7,375 bases of DNA from Candidatus Wallbacteria bacterium (lineage in GTDB: Bacteria > Muiribacteriota > JAQTZZ01). The DNA lies in assembly GCA_028711905.1 (NCBI GenBank), contig JAQTRI010000169.1, positions 1 to 7,375 of the forward strand, written 5' to 3'. Position numbers and translations under genes: made by a program. A model generated the notes under the pieces. That model was not told the DNA's origin. It made no database searches and was given only the letters and a program-made list of their open reading frames with translations. Positions 1-5,935 of the stretch are shown one piece after another. Numbering within the stretch: the stretch's first letter is position 1; each line of letters opens with the position of its first letter.

Positions 1-912
1 AAGTGCGGAGTGTTCGCGCCTGTTTACACTCCATCAGGAGTGGCAGCCTTCGGCAGAGATTCCGAATCCTCCAAATCGGTCTGGCCGGCTGAGGAGGGCT
101 ATCCCGGCGACTATAATTACCGCGAATTTTATCGAGATGTGGGCTGGGATCTGGAAATGGATTATGTCAGGCCCTATATCCACGGAGACATCCGCGGTAA
201 TACAGGCATCAAGTATTACCGGATCACCGGGCGCACGGATAAGAAGGAACCCTACAACGAACACAGGGCGCTGGAAACAGCGGCCATGCACGCCGGGAAC
301 TTCCTGTTCAACCGCAGCAAGCAGCTGGAACACCTGAATGATTACCTGCACATGAAACCAGTCATCGTGTCCCCGTATGACGCCGAACTGTTCGGCCACT
401 GGTGGTATGAAGGACCGTATTTTATCGAATACCTGATGCGCAAAGCCCATTACGATCAGGGTGTGCTGCGCATGACCACCCCATCGGAATACCTGAGCGA
501 AAACCCGAACAATCAGGTGCTGACTCCGTGTTTCTCCAGCTGGGGTTACAAAGGTTACAATGAGGTCTGGCTCAATGGCAGCAACCACTGGATCTACCCC
601 CACCTGCACGCGGCAGCCGACAGGATGATCAGCCTGGCCAATCAGCATAAAGGGTGTTACGGACTGATGGAAAAAGCTCTCAACCAGGCAGGTCGCGAGC
701 TGCTGCTGGCTCAGAGCAGCGACTGGGCCTTTATCATGAAGACCAATACCACTGTTCCCTATGCGGTCAAGCGAACTGAAGAGCACCTGCTCAATTTCAA
801 TCGCATCTGTGATATGGTGCAGAATAACGGTATTGATGAGCGCTGGCTCGATGACGCGGTCTTCCGCAACAACATCTTCCCTGACATCGATTTCCGGATC
901 TACGCCGATTGA
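1..912 (+). CDS. 1,4-alpha-glucan branching enzyme, GH57 family (DUF1957-type), C-terminal part
   Basis: The frame is open from base 1 to the TGA at 910-912, so the 303 visible residues are the C-terminal part of a longer protein; family members are usually above 500 residues. The motif SPYDAELFGHWWYEGP (Asp codon at 379-381) is the GH57 branching-enzyme motif that supplies the catalytic acid aspartate. PVYTPSGVAAFGRD near the window start and the helical C-terminal part rich in Trp, His and Asn (NGSNHWIYPHLHAA, then SSDWAFIMKTNT) also fit this family. The nucleophile glutamate lies upstream of the window. Known family members cut alpha-1,4 glucan chains and rejoin them as alpha-1,6 branches in the cytoplasm during glycogen synthesis. 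An amylase-like GH57 relative cannot be fully excluded without the N-terminus. No frameshift is visible. The next gene's ribosome binding site overlaps this stop codon, which suggests an operon. Confidence 0.9.
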   Translation, partial: KCGVFAPVYTPSGVAAFGRDSESSKSVWPAEEGYPGDYNYREFYRDVGWDLEMDYVRPYIHGDIRGNTGIKYYRITGRTDKKEPYNEHRALETAAMHAGNFLFNRSKQLEHLNDYLHMKPVIVSPYDAELFGHWWYEGPYFIEYLMRKAHYDQGVLRMTTPSEYLSENPNNQVLTPCFSSWGYKGYNEVWLNGSNHWIYPHLHAAADRMISLANQHKGCYGLMEKALNQAGRELLLAQSSDWAFIMKTNTTVPYAVKRTEEHLLNFNRICDMVQNNGIDERWLDDAVFRNNIFPDIDFRIYAD

Positions 913-921
913 GGACCAGCT

Positions 922-1092
922 ATGGACGATGTCTATAAAAAAACCGGAATTGCCCTGGGATTTTTCTTTTTCTTTCATCACTATATCCTGATGAAGGTCA
1001 TTCCAGGAGCCATGCGTAGATTTCTGCGCCTTACAGACAGGTATCTGGCAAAGAATGAAGCGGAAGATCAGCGGGACAAGCAGCATGCGTGA
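922..1092 (+). CDS. small predicted single-pass membrane protein, 56 residues
   Basis: This short frame starts with ATG at 922 and stops at TGA 1090-1092. A GAGG at 911-914 lies 7 bases before the ATG and overlaps the stop codon of the branching-enzyme gene, so translation is probably coupled. The protein has a short polar N-terminus (MDDVYKK), a hydrophobic stretch at about residues 8-30 containing five consecutive Phe followed by two His, and a charged C-terminal tail rich in Arg, Lys, Glu and Asp. This suggests one membrane helix with a cytoplasmic tail. I do not recognise a family. It overlaps the following receiver gene by 8 bases, which fits a real gene between two others. The function is unknown; a membrane anchor or a partner of the receiver protein is only a guess. 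Confidence 0.6.
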   Translation: MDDVYKKTGIALGFFFFFHHYILMKVIPGAMRRFLRLTDRYLAKNEAEDQRDKQHA

Positions 1093-1486
1093 TGCATCTC
1101 AGAAAAAGGACGGCTCAGCAGTCAGGTTTATGATTGTCGATGATTCATCGTTCATGATCCGGGAACTGGAACGCTTCATCAGGGCAATGAACTGCACAGT
1201 CGCCGCTACTGCATCGAGCGGTGAACAGGCAGTGGAGAAATACCCGGAAATCAAGCCCGATATAGTGACTATGGATATCTCCATGCCGGGCATGAATGGG
1301 CTGGAGGCTCTGACCAGGATTCTGGAACTCGATCCCAGGGCGCGAGTCGTCATGATATCAGGACTGGGGCACGAGAATATGGTCCGTGAATGCATCAGTG
1401 CCGGTGCGGCAGGTTTCCTGGTCAAACCGCTTGCGCAAGAGCAATTCGAGCAGACGCTCATGCCGATTCTTGCGAAGTTTGCCTGA
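1085..1486 (+). CDS. CheY-like single-domain response regulator
   Basis: This 133-residue protein is a receiver domain with no output domain. The phosphorylation site residues are all present: the acidic pair D19-D20 in MIVDDSS, the phosphoacceptor D64 in MDISMPGMNG, S92 in VVMISGLG and K114 in FLVKP. F111 takes the place of the switch aromatic (Tyr106 in E. coli CheY). Known members are phosphorylated by a histidine kinase and act through protein contacts. I chose ATG 1085 because it overlaps the upstream small gene by 8 bases. An in-frame ATG at 1055 would extend the overlap to 38 bases with no clear ribosome binding site, and ATG 1130 would also leave an intact domain. No kinase or chemotaxis gene is in the window, so motility, stress and c-di-GMP pathways remain equally possible. 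Confidence 0.9.
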   Translation: MRDASQKKDGSAVRFMIVDDSSFMIRELERFIRAMNCTVAATASSGEQAVEKYPEIKPDIVTMDISMPGMNGLEALTRILELDPRARVVMISGLGHENMVRECISAGAAGFLVKPLAQEQFEQTLMPILAKFA

Positions 1487-1520
1487 ACGGTGCACCGGTT
1501 ACCGGGTCAGCAAGCCGCGC

Positions 1521-1550
1521 TTGACAAGCTTTCCGGCTATTGCTTAGAAT
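1521..1550 (+). promoter_or_regulatory. sigma70-type promoter of the tRNA-Gln/tRNA-Glu operon
   Basis: A perfect -35 box TTGACA (1521-1526) is followed after 18 bases by the -10 box TAGAAT (1545-1550). The first tRNA begins 11 bases after the -10 box, so the primary transcript would have a 5' leader of only a few bases. The promoter lies downstream of the receiver-gene stop codon and marks an independent transcription unit. Confidence 0.8.
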
Positions 1551-1561
1551 AAAACTGTTGC

Positions 1562-1635
1562 TGGGGTATTGTCTAATGGTAGGACGGCAGACTCTGGATC
1601 TGCTTGTGGTGGTTCAAATCCATCTACCCCAGCCA
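1562..1635 (+). tRNA. tRNA-Gln, anticodon CTG
   Basis: A full cloverleaf can be drawn. The acceptor stem TGGGGTA (1562-1568) pairs with TACCCCA (1625-1631). The D stem is GTC/GAC (1571-1573 with 1583-1585). The anticodon stem GCAGA/TCTGC (1587-1591 with 1599-1603) closes the loop CTCTGGA with anticodon CTG at 1594-1596. The T arm is GGTGG-TTCAAAT-CCATC, with one G-T pair. G73 and an encoded CCA (1633-1635) complete the 74-base gene. The U1-A72 pair is typical of bacterial tRNA-Gln. C34 should read mainly CAG, so a second tRNA-Gln(TTG) is expected elsewhere in the genome. Confidence 0.96.
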
Positions 1636-1642
1636 ATTCTCC

Positions 1643-1718
1643 GGCCCCATCGTCTAGTGGTCTAGGACAGCGGCCTCTCACGCCGCAGGCAGGGGTTCGA
1701 ACCCCCTTGGGGCTACCA
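1643..1718 (+). tRNA. tRNA-Glu, anticodon CTC
   Basis: A full cloverleaf can be drawn. The acceptor stem GGCCCCA (1643-1649) pairs with TGGGGCT (1708-1714), with a G1-U72 wobble at the end. The D stem is GTC/GAC (1652-1654 with 1666-1668). The anticodon stem GCGGC/GCCGC (1670-1674 with 1682-1686) closes the loop CTCTCAC with anticodon CTC at 1677-1679. The T arm is AGGGG-TTCGAAC-CCCCT (1691-1707). The discriminator is A1715 and CCA is encoded at 1716-1718. It starts 7 bases after tRNA-Gln and shares its promoter and terminator. C34 should read mainly GAG, so a tRNA-Glu(TTC) gene is expected elsewhere. Confidence 0.96.
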
Positions 1719-1741
1719 TACATCCGTTTTTCGATTGAAAC

Positions 1742-1773
1742 CGGCCTACAACCCGCATGATAGGCCGTTTTTT
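1742..1773 (+). terminator. intrinsic terminator of the tRNA operon
   Basis: A perfect 7-bp stem CGGCCTA (1742-1748) / TAGGCCG (1761-1767) encloses a 12-base loop and is followed directly by six T (1768-1773). It begins 23 bases after the tRNA-Glu CCA. On the opposite strand the hairpin is followed only by GGTTTC, so it should terminate the convergent restriction genes weakly at best. The T-tract overlaps the stop codon of the minus-strand endonuclease gene. Confidence 0.85.
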
Positions 1774-2542
1774 ATCGGTTCAAAATGTTCCGTTTAGGTC
1801 CTTTTATTTTTACTTTTCGAATTGTTTTTCGTTTAGCCGCTTTCTGAATAGCTTTCTCTAAATTGTCATCTTTCAATTCGTATGTCTTCAAATCGCTAAT
1901 GTTCTCATCTGTAATATGTAACTGCCCCTCATTTCCAATATTGCCGCGATGTTGACCCTGTGAGTAAAACCTGTTTTGCTGGACTTCCCGCGAATTCATA
2001 ACCCAAAGGACTATTTCATCTCGAAAAACAGCAACCCAGATAAACACATCACAGAATTGAGGTTTCAGCTGTTGGAAATTCATTAAAAAATGTTTATTAG
2101 TATTTCTTGATAGCGCTTTTATGTATAGCGGTTCATCGCTGTTGCGGTCAACAGCCCTTGAAGCCTTTACTTCAATCTTTATTCCGTCTAACCACAAATC
2201 GTATTGCCCAGAAAAGCTTGTATCAATTTTTCTAGAAGGGAGTTTGATTTTAGAGCATTTTCCTTGTACATATGTCTGTGCAAATTTTTCTCCAAATCCT
2301 CTTGGCGCAGACATTTCGAAGATCCATAGGTTAGGATTCCTACTGATATAATCAGATCGAATCTCCATGTATTGATCAAATGTCATGCCACCTTTTCCAA
2401 TAAGATTGCAAATAAGATGCTCATACTCATTGAAGGGGAATATTGATTTGTCTTGCTCAACAAGATGAAGAACATCATCGAGGTCATCTTTTGTCCCTTT
2501 GAAAGAATTTTTAATTATATCTTTTAGCTCTGTAAGTTCCAT
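1772..2542 (-). CDS. type II restriction endonuclease, PD-(D/E)xK fold
   Basis: The encoded protein has 256 residues. The motif D115 (in QYDLWLDG) ... E124-V-K126 (in IKIEVKAS) matches the PD-(D/E)xK nuclease active site that binds Mg2+ and cuts DNA. A helical N-terminal part rich in Asp and Glu precedes it, and a Lys/Arg-rich C-terminal tail follows. I chose ATG 2542 because AAAGGA at 2549-2554 lies 6 bases upstream; a TTG at 2557 would add five residues but has no such site. The gene overlaps the end of the methyltransferase gene by 32 bases, so the two are co-transcribed and probably translationally coupled, with methylase made first. The pairing with a DNA methyltransferase is the main reason for the restriction call; I do not recognise the subfamily or recognition site. 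The gene is AT-rich like its partner. Confidence 0.8.
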   Translation of the reverse strand: MELTELKDIIKNSFKGTKDDLDDVLHLVEQDKSIFPFNEYEHLICNLIGKGGMTFDQYMEIRSDYISRNPNLWIFEMSAPRGFGEKFAQTYVQGKCSKIKLPSRKIDTSFSGQYDLWLDGIKIEVKASRAVDRNSDEPLYIKALSRNTNKHFLMNFQQLKPQFCDVFIWVAVFRDEIVLWVMNSREVQQNRFYSQGQHRGNIGNEGQLHITDENISDLKTYELKDDNLEKAIQKAAKRKTIRKVKIKGPKRNILNR

Positions 2543-4160
2543 CAGCGGTCCTTTCAATATTCATCTTGCTTAAGAAAACCGACTCGTTGAATTGCTCATC
2601 CATTAAAAATTGGGAGTGAATTGGAAGGGTTTCCAAGTCTGTACGAAGAACTTTATGCGTATTAAATATTTTCATAAACACCCAATTCATAAAATCACTA
2701 TTTAGCAAACCACAAAGTATTTTCATTTTAACTGGAAATCCATTATCGGGAATTAAAATGTTTGCGCTATTCAGTACGAATTGCTGATTGACATCATGCA
2801 CAAAGCATAACTTCGATGAAATGAACTTATAGATCAGCTTCTCTTTCGATGTGTAAATCTCCATTGGTGCAACTTGTTGATAAAGAGACATGTCCGATGG
2901 TATATAACCGGAGGGCTCTCTTAATCCGTTTTCAGTGATATCAGAACCTTTAAAAACAGGGATGAGATTATCCGCAGGTTTTTCCTTGACAAATTTTGCA
3001 TTATTTCCAGTAACAATTCCAATACCCCATTTTGCGCGATTTTTTAAATTGATGTGTGGGATTGAAAAAACATGCGCGATTGTTTCCGCATCTTCCTGTG
3101 AACAATAAAAATTAAATACTGATTTCGGATTATCTGTAAGTGAGGAAAGGGATCTCTTTGAAAAAGATTTACCAGATTCACATACAACAAAATCCTTGGG
3201 GGTACTCCTGTTATTGGAGAGAACGATCGCCTGTGCCTTAGTCATAAGACCGTCAAATGGTTTGCCGAAATCTACAAACCTCTCGATCTGGAACTTTTGA
3301 GCGCGTTTTCTGGCGTCCTCGAAAGATGATATGTTAAAAAAGGCTTCCGGTAGGAGTATGCCAAGGGTCCCATTGTTTTCTAGCGAGTTAAGACAGGCAA
3401 AGAAAAAGAGAGAACATGTATCTATACTGGCACCAGCACGGAGTAATGCGGCAATGCCCTCGCGTACTTTTTTTTCAATTTTCTTACCCCATGGTGGATT
3501 TGTAAAAATGTAATCGTACTTCCTGTTTTTGATACTCGTCGCCATTTTCAGAAAATCATCTTTCATTATGTTTTTACTTTCATATCCACATCTTTCGTAG
3601 ATTCTTTTCTTGGTAAGTTCAACAGCAATTGGGTCTGTGTCGAAAGCATAAACATTTTCAGGTCTGAATCCAAGGGATAAAGCTCTCATCACGAAATTTC
3701 CTGACCCGCAACAAGGATCACAAAAGGACGCAGTTTCAGGAATAAAGGAATCCAGTCTAAACAACTCATCAACAATACTTTTTGGTGTATAGTAAATTCC
3801 TTCCTTATTTCGATATGACTCTGACAATCGCCGTTCATACTCTACGCCAAGAGAATCACATTCCCCAGTGCTCTTGCTTATTTTATCAAGAAAAATTGAT
3901 GTTACTTTTTGATGGTCGTGATCATCTTTCAGTGACTTATTTGCTCTATGAATCAATTTCGTTTTTCCAGCAACTTCCTTTTTAAAATGTTCCAGAGAAT
4001 CAAGTGTAATCAACCCTTTTCCAGAAGACATCAAGTATCCAGTTTTTATCCAATTTCTAATGGTTGCAGTTGATACGCCAGCAACTAAAGCAGATTTTTC
4101 GATACTAATTGTTTTAGGTTCTATTTCGCCAAAAAGATTTTCCTGTGCTCCGCTCGGCAT
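2511..4160 (-). CDS. N6-adenine DNA methyltransferase with N-terminal helix-turn-helix (type II R-M)
   Basis: The protein has 549 residues. Residues 17-62 look like an excisionase/MerR-type helix-turn-helix (SALVAGVSTATIRNWIKTGY, then ITLDSLEHFKKE). The catalytic domain follows with motifs in the order of gamma-class amino-methyltransferases: motif X GIYYTP (121-126), motif I DPCCGSGNF (148-156) for S-adenosylmethionine binding, FDTDP (173-177), DDF (201-203) and the catalytic NPPW (221-224). The last ~170 residues resemble the TaqI-like target-recognition region (GIVTGNNAKF, PVFKGSDI, LCGLLNSDFMNW). It should methylate adenine in the recognition sequence of the paired endonuclease and so protect host DNA. 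ATG 4160 is supported by AGGAG at 4165-4169. The helix-turn-helix may let the enzyme repress its own promoter, as known for some cytosine methyltransferases; this is inference. Codon use is AT-rich, unlike the chromosome around it. Confidence 0.92.
   Translation of the reverse strand: MPSGAQENLFGEIEPKTISIEKSALVAGVSTATIRNWIKTGYLMSSGKGLITLDSLEHFKKEVAGKTKLIHRANKSLKDDHDHQKVTSIFLDKISKSTGECDSLGVEYERRLSESYRNKEGIYYTPKSIVDELFRLDSFIPETASFCDPCCGSGNFVMRALSLGFRPENVYAFDTDPIAVELTKKRIYERCGYESKNIMKDDFLKMATSIKNRKYDYIFTNPPWGKKIEKKVREGIAALLRAGASIDTCSLFFFACLNSLENNGTLGILLPEAFFNISSFEDARKRAQKFQIERFVDFGKPFDGLMTKAQAIVLSNNRSTPKDFVVCESGKSFSKRSLSSLTDNPKSVFNFYCSQEDAETIAHVFSIPHINLKNRAKWGIGIVTGNNAKFVKEKPADNLIPVFKGSDITENGLREPSGYIPSDMSLYQQVAPMEIYTSKEKLIYKFISSKLCFVHDVNQQFVLNSANILIPDNGFPVKMKILCGLLNSDFMNWVFMKIFNTHKVLRTDLETLPIHSQFLMDEQFNESVFLSKMNIERTADGTYRAKRYN
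2549..2554 (-). promoter_or_regulatory. ribosome binding site that sets the endonuclease start
   Basis: On the minus strand AAAGGA lies inside the last codons of the methyltransferase gene, 6 bases before ATG 2542. It favours this ATG over the upstream TTG at 2557 and places the endonuclease initiation region within the methylase reading frame. Confidence 0.65.
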
Positions 4161-4236
4161 TTTTCTCCTAAATCAAATTTATTCCGATTTTTAAATTGCA
4201 TAGGTCATGTCAATTGTCGTGGTCCTTTTAAAGCCA

Positions 4237-4265
4237 ATTATATAAACAACCAAGGATTTTATCCA
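4237..4265 (-). promoter_or_regulatory. candidate promoter of the methyltransferase-endonuclease operon
   Basis: On the minus strand a perfect -10 box TATAAT (4242 down to 4237) lies about 77 bases before the methyltransferase ATG. The best -35 match at 17 bases is TGGATA (4265 down to 4260), which is weak. A TTGACA at 4213-4208 closer to the gene has no good -10 partner. The region is AT-rich, so chance matches are likely and the call is tentative. Confidence 0.4.
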
Positions 4266-4294
4266 CAACAAGTTTTACTAACCTATGTTTTTGG

Positions 4295-4966
4295 TTATAC
4301 CTCTTCCCTTGCTTCAGGATCAGCCCTGTAAAGCCCGTCCTCGACTGAGCAGGAAAATCCGGCTTTGATCAGATCCGGATCTGCCGGAGCCAGGTCTCTG
4401 ATCATGTCTTTAGAGAGCAGCTCACGGTATTTGACGGTTTTGAAACCTTCGGCAATGAATTCCAGGTCTTCCTCTGAAGTCATCCACCCTTTTTCGTCAA
4501 ACGCCGAAAGATCGAGCGGATATGAAAACCGGCGCAGGGTCTTGAACCCGAGTGTGTTGAAATAACCCTCGAAATAGGACATGGCCAGTTCCCGCAGTGT
4601 GAGATACACCGGCTCCCTGAACCGCAGCACAGTGGTGTTGGACTTGGCCACTGCACCAAAACGGCCGTTCTGTTTGAACACGGAAAGCACATGGTCGTCA
4701 TCGTTGAACGCCCCCAGGTCCACTAACCGGGGCTGCTGACCAAGGAATCGCAGGCAGCAGGCCGCGAAAATGGCTCCTTCGAAGCAGTGAGCGCTTTTCT
4801 CGCGCAACACACGAAGCGGGGACTTGCACACAGGTTCCACATTATATGGAATGCTGTTGAGAAAAAGCTGAATGTCGTGCGGACACTTCAGGGACGAGAG
4901 AAAGTCCAGTTCCTTTGGACCAAAACCGGCGAAAAGCTGTTCAGAAGCCTGCTGCATGAAAGTCAT
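4295..4966 (-). CDS. putative transglutaminase-like (papain-fold) protein
   Basis: The protein has 223 residues and no signal peptide or membrane segment. The pattern around C61 (SAHCFEGAIFAACCLRFLG), then H92 (NDDDHVLSVFKQNGRFGAV) and N110 (AKSNTT), follows the spacing and surroundings of the Cys-His-Asp/Asn site in the transglutaminase-like superfamily, where Cys sits at the start of a helix and His precedes a strand ending in a G-R-F/W turn. This is inferred from pattern, not a confirmed family hit. Such proteins can act as cysteine proteases, amidases or transferases; the substrate is unknown. ATG 4966 overlaps the stop codon of the upstream propeller gene in the arrangement ATGA, which indicates translational coupling and supports this start. 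The gene ends at the edge of the AT-rich island and has normal chromosomal composition. Confidence 0.6.
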   Translation of the reverse strand: MTFMQQASEQLFAGFGPKELDFLSSLKCPHDIQLFLNSIPYNVEPVCKSPLRVLREKSAHCFEGAIFAACCLRFLGQQPRLVDLGAFNDDDHVLSVFKQNGRFGAVAKSNTTVLRFREPVYLTLRELAMSYFEGYFNTLGFKTLRRFSYPLDLSAFDEKGWMTSEEDLEFIAEGFKTVKYRELLSKDMIRDLAPADPDLIKAGFSCSVEDGLYRADPEAREEV

Positions 4967-5847
4967 CTTCCCCAGAAAGGAAACATGTAGAACCGGGAAA
5001 GGTCGGTCAGCAGACTGAGGTTCTGCCCGTCAAGATCGACCCTGAAAATCTGATTTTTCATGCAGCTGTGCAGCACGGAAAACACCACAGATTTGCCGTC
5101 CGGCGAACAGCTCGGGTTCAATTCTCCGTCCTGCCCTCTGAAGATCTGGACAACTCCATCGCCCCTCAGATCCATCATAAACAGACCATTGGGACCATTC
5201 CTGTCCGAACGGGCAAACACCACATTGTCACCGGAAGCGGTAAAAACAGGCGAAAAAGCCTGGCACTGGTCTTTTTTTGAAAGCAGCGCGGAATTACCCG
5301 TATCTATGGTATGCAGAAACACCTGGTAACCCTTGCTTGTCTGCGACTGATAAACGATTTGCGTATTGCCGCGATTAAGCCTTCCCAGTGTATCAGGCCC
5401 CGGGTTGCTGACAACCCGTTTCTGATTGCCCCCGTCTATGTCTGAGGTGAATATATCGAAATCATTATTCGGGTTGACTGTGTCAAAAGCGCTGAACACC
5501 AGCATGTCGCCATCAGGCGAGATACTCAGGTCAAAAATCTCGTGCCAGGATGATCCGACATTTTCAAGAGTCCTGTCAGTCAGGTTCATGCGCATAATGT
5601 CTGTCCCAGCCTTGTGGTCAGCTACGAAAAACATGGTCTCCCCGTCAGGGGTGATACAGGGGCACCATTCGCGGCCTGGAAGATCAGTGACTCGTTCAAT
5701 GCCGGTGCCGTCAGGATTCATGCGGAAAATGTCCATGGAAAAAACAGGGGCCGGTTCCATGCATGTGAAATAGATGAAATCTCCGGCGCATACCTGGACA
5801 GTCAATAAAAGAACCATTGACAGGATGCTGAAAATTCTGCTCGTCAT
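4963..5847 (-). CDS. exported TolB-like beta-propeller protein (PD40 repeats)
   Basis: The protein has 294 residues. Residues 1-21 are a signal peptide with a hydrophobic core (ILSMVLLLTV) and a likely signal-peptidase I cut after VCA; the residue before C20 is Val, which argues against a lipobox. The mature part has repeated blades: PD40 motifs at about 67-76 (TPDGETMFFV), 110-120 (SPDGDMLVFSA), 204-212 (ASGDNVVFA) and 249-258 (SPDGKSVVFS), plus a degenerate one near 158-167. Between them are strands such as DIFRMNPDGTGIERVTD, DIFTSDIDGG and QIFRVDLDGQNLSLLTD. The repeats fit a roughly six-bladed propeller like the C-terminal part of TolB, but the TolB N-terminal domain is absent, so this is not TolB itself. 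It probably works outside the cytoplasmic membrane as a binding scaffold. GGGGGA 4 bases before ATG 5847 supports the start. Confidence 0.82.
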   Translation of the reverse strand: MTSRIFSILSMVLLLTVQVCAGDFIYFTCMEPAPVFSMDIFRMNPDGTGIERVTDLPGREWCPCITPDGETMFFVADHKAGTDIMRMNLTDRTLENVGSSWHEIFDLSISPDGDMLVFSAFDTVNPNNDFDIFTSDIDGGNQKRVVSNPGPDTLGRLNRGNTQIVYQSQTSKGYQVFLHTIDTGNSALLSKKDQCQAFSPVFTASGDNVVFARSDRNGPNGLFMMDLRGDGVVQIFRGQDGELNPSCSPDGKSVVFSVLHSCMKNQIFRVDLDGQNLSLLTDLSRFYMFPFWGR

Positions 5848-5882
5848 TCGTTCCCCCGGGTCGTATTTTACTAAATTTATCG

Positions 5883-5894
5883 GTAGAACTCTAC
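5883..5894. repeat. short inverted repeat in the divergent intergenic region
   Basis: GTAGA and TCTAC are perfect inverted arms around an AC spacer. The element lies 11 bases upstream of the candidate etfB -35 box and also upstream of the divergent propeller gene, where an operator would be expected. With only 5-bp arms it could arise by chance. Confidence 0.3.
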
Positions 5895-5905
5895 AATAAC
5901 TGAGA

Positions 5906-5935
5906 TTGCGGGAACCTGCCGGAGGCGTGTATACT
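5906..5935 (+). promoter_or_regulatory. candidate promoter of the etfBA operon
   Basis: A -10 box TATACT (5930-5935) stands 18 bases after TTGCGG (5906-5911), which keeps the TTG of a -35 box. A palindrome TTCCGGAA (5937-5944) covers the expected transcription start, followed by AGGAG (5946-5950) 5 bases before the etfB ATG. The predicted leader is very short, about 10-15 bases. Confidence 0.55.

Larger units (their letters stand above)
1775..4294. other. AT-rich restriction-modification island between the tRNA operon and a convergent gene
   Basis: Base composition changes sharply at about 1770 and again at about 4300. Inside, A+T runs dominate and codons prefer A or T in third position; both flanks are clearly richer in G+C. 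The segment holds only the methyltransferase and endonuclease genes and about 130 bases of AT-rich leader. It starts at the tRNA terminator T-tract and ends at the stop codon of the next chromosomal gene, so no host gene is broken. The composition implies horizontal acquisition. No integrase, transposase, terminal inverted repeat or copy of the tRNA-Glu 3' end is visible at the other edge, so the mode of entry is unknown. Confidence 0.65.

Noticed and set aside
1055..1084. Upstream start for the receiver protein at ATG 1055
   Set aside because: It has no clear ribosome binding site and would add ten residues ahead of a complete receiver domain, with a longer overlap into the small membrane gene.
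34..1086. Long open frame of 350 codons on the minus strand
   Set aside because: It runs antisense across the branching-enzyme gene, whose protein has clear GH57 motifs, and its own translation shows no recognisable domain. It is a shadow of coding GC bias.
1488..1497. Palindrome CGGTGCACCG after the receiver gene as a terminator
   Set aside because: There is no loop and no T-tract; it is only a short palindrome in the spacer before the tRNA promoter.
1569..1760. Open frame of 63 codons on the plus strand
   Set aside because: It lies across both tRNA genes and the terminator, which explain the sequence fully.
4161..4215. Short leader frame or separate controller gene before the methyltransferase
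   Set aside because: The ATG-started frames here are tiny, lack a well-placed ribosome site and encode no helix-turn-helix, so no C-protein gene can be supported.
4279..4297. Hairpin TAACC / GGTTA at the end of the transglutaminase-like gene as a terminator
   Set aside because: The stem has only 5 bp, is AT-rich, overlaps the stop codon and is not followed by a T-run on the minus strand.
4161..4330. Attachment-site copy of the tRNA-Glu 3' end at the far edge of the island
   Set aside because: I looked for the T-arm and acceptor sequence near the right boundary and found no match, and no integrase is present, so a classic tRNA-targeted integration is not supported.
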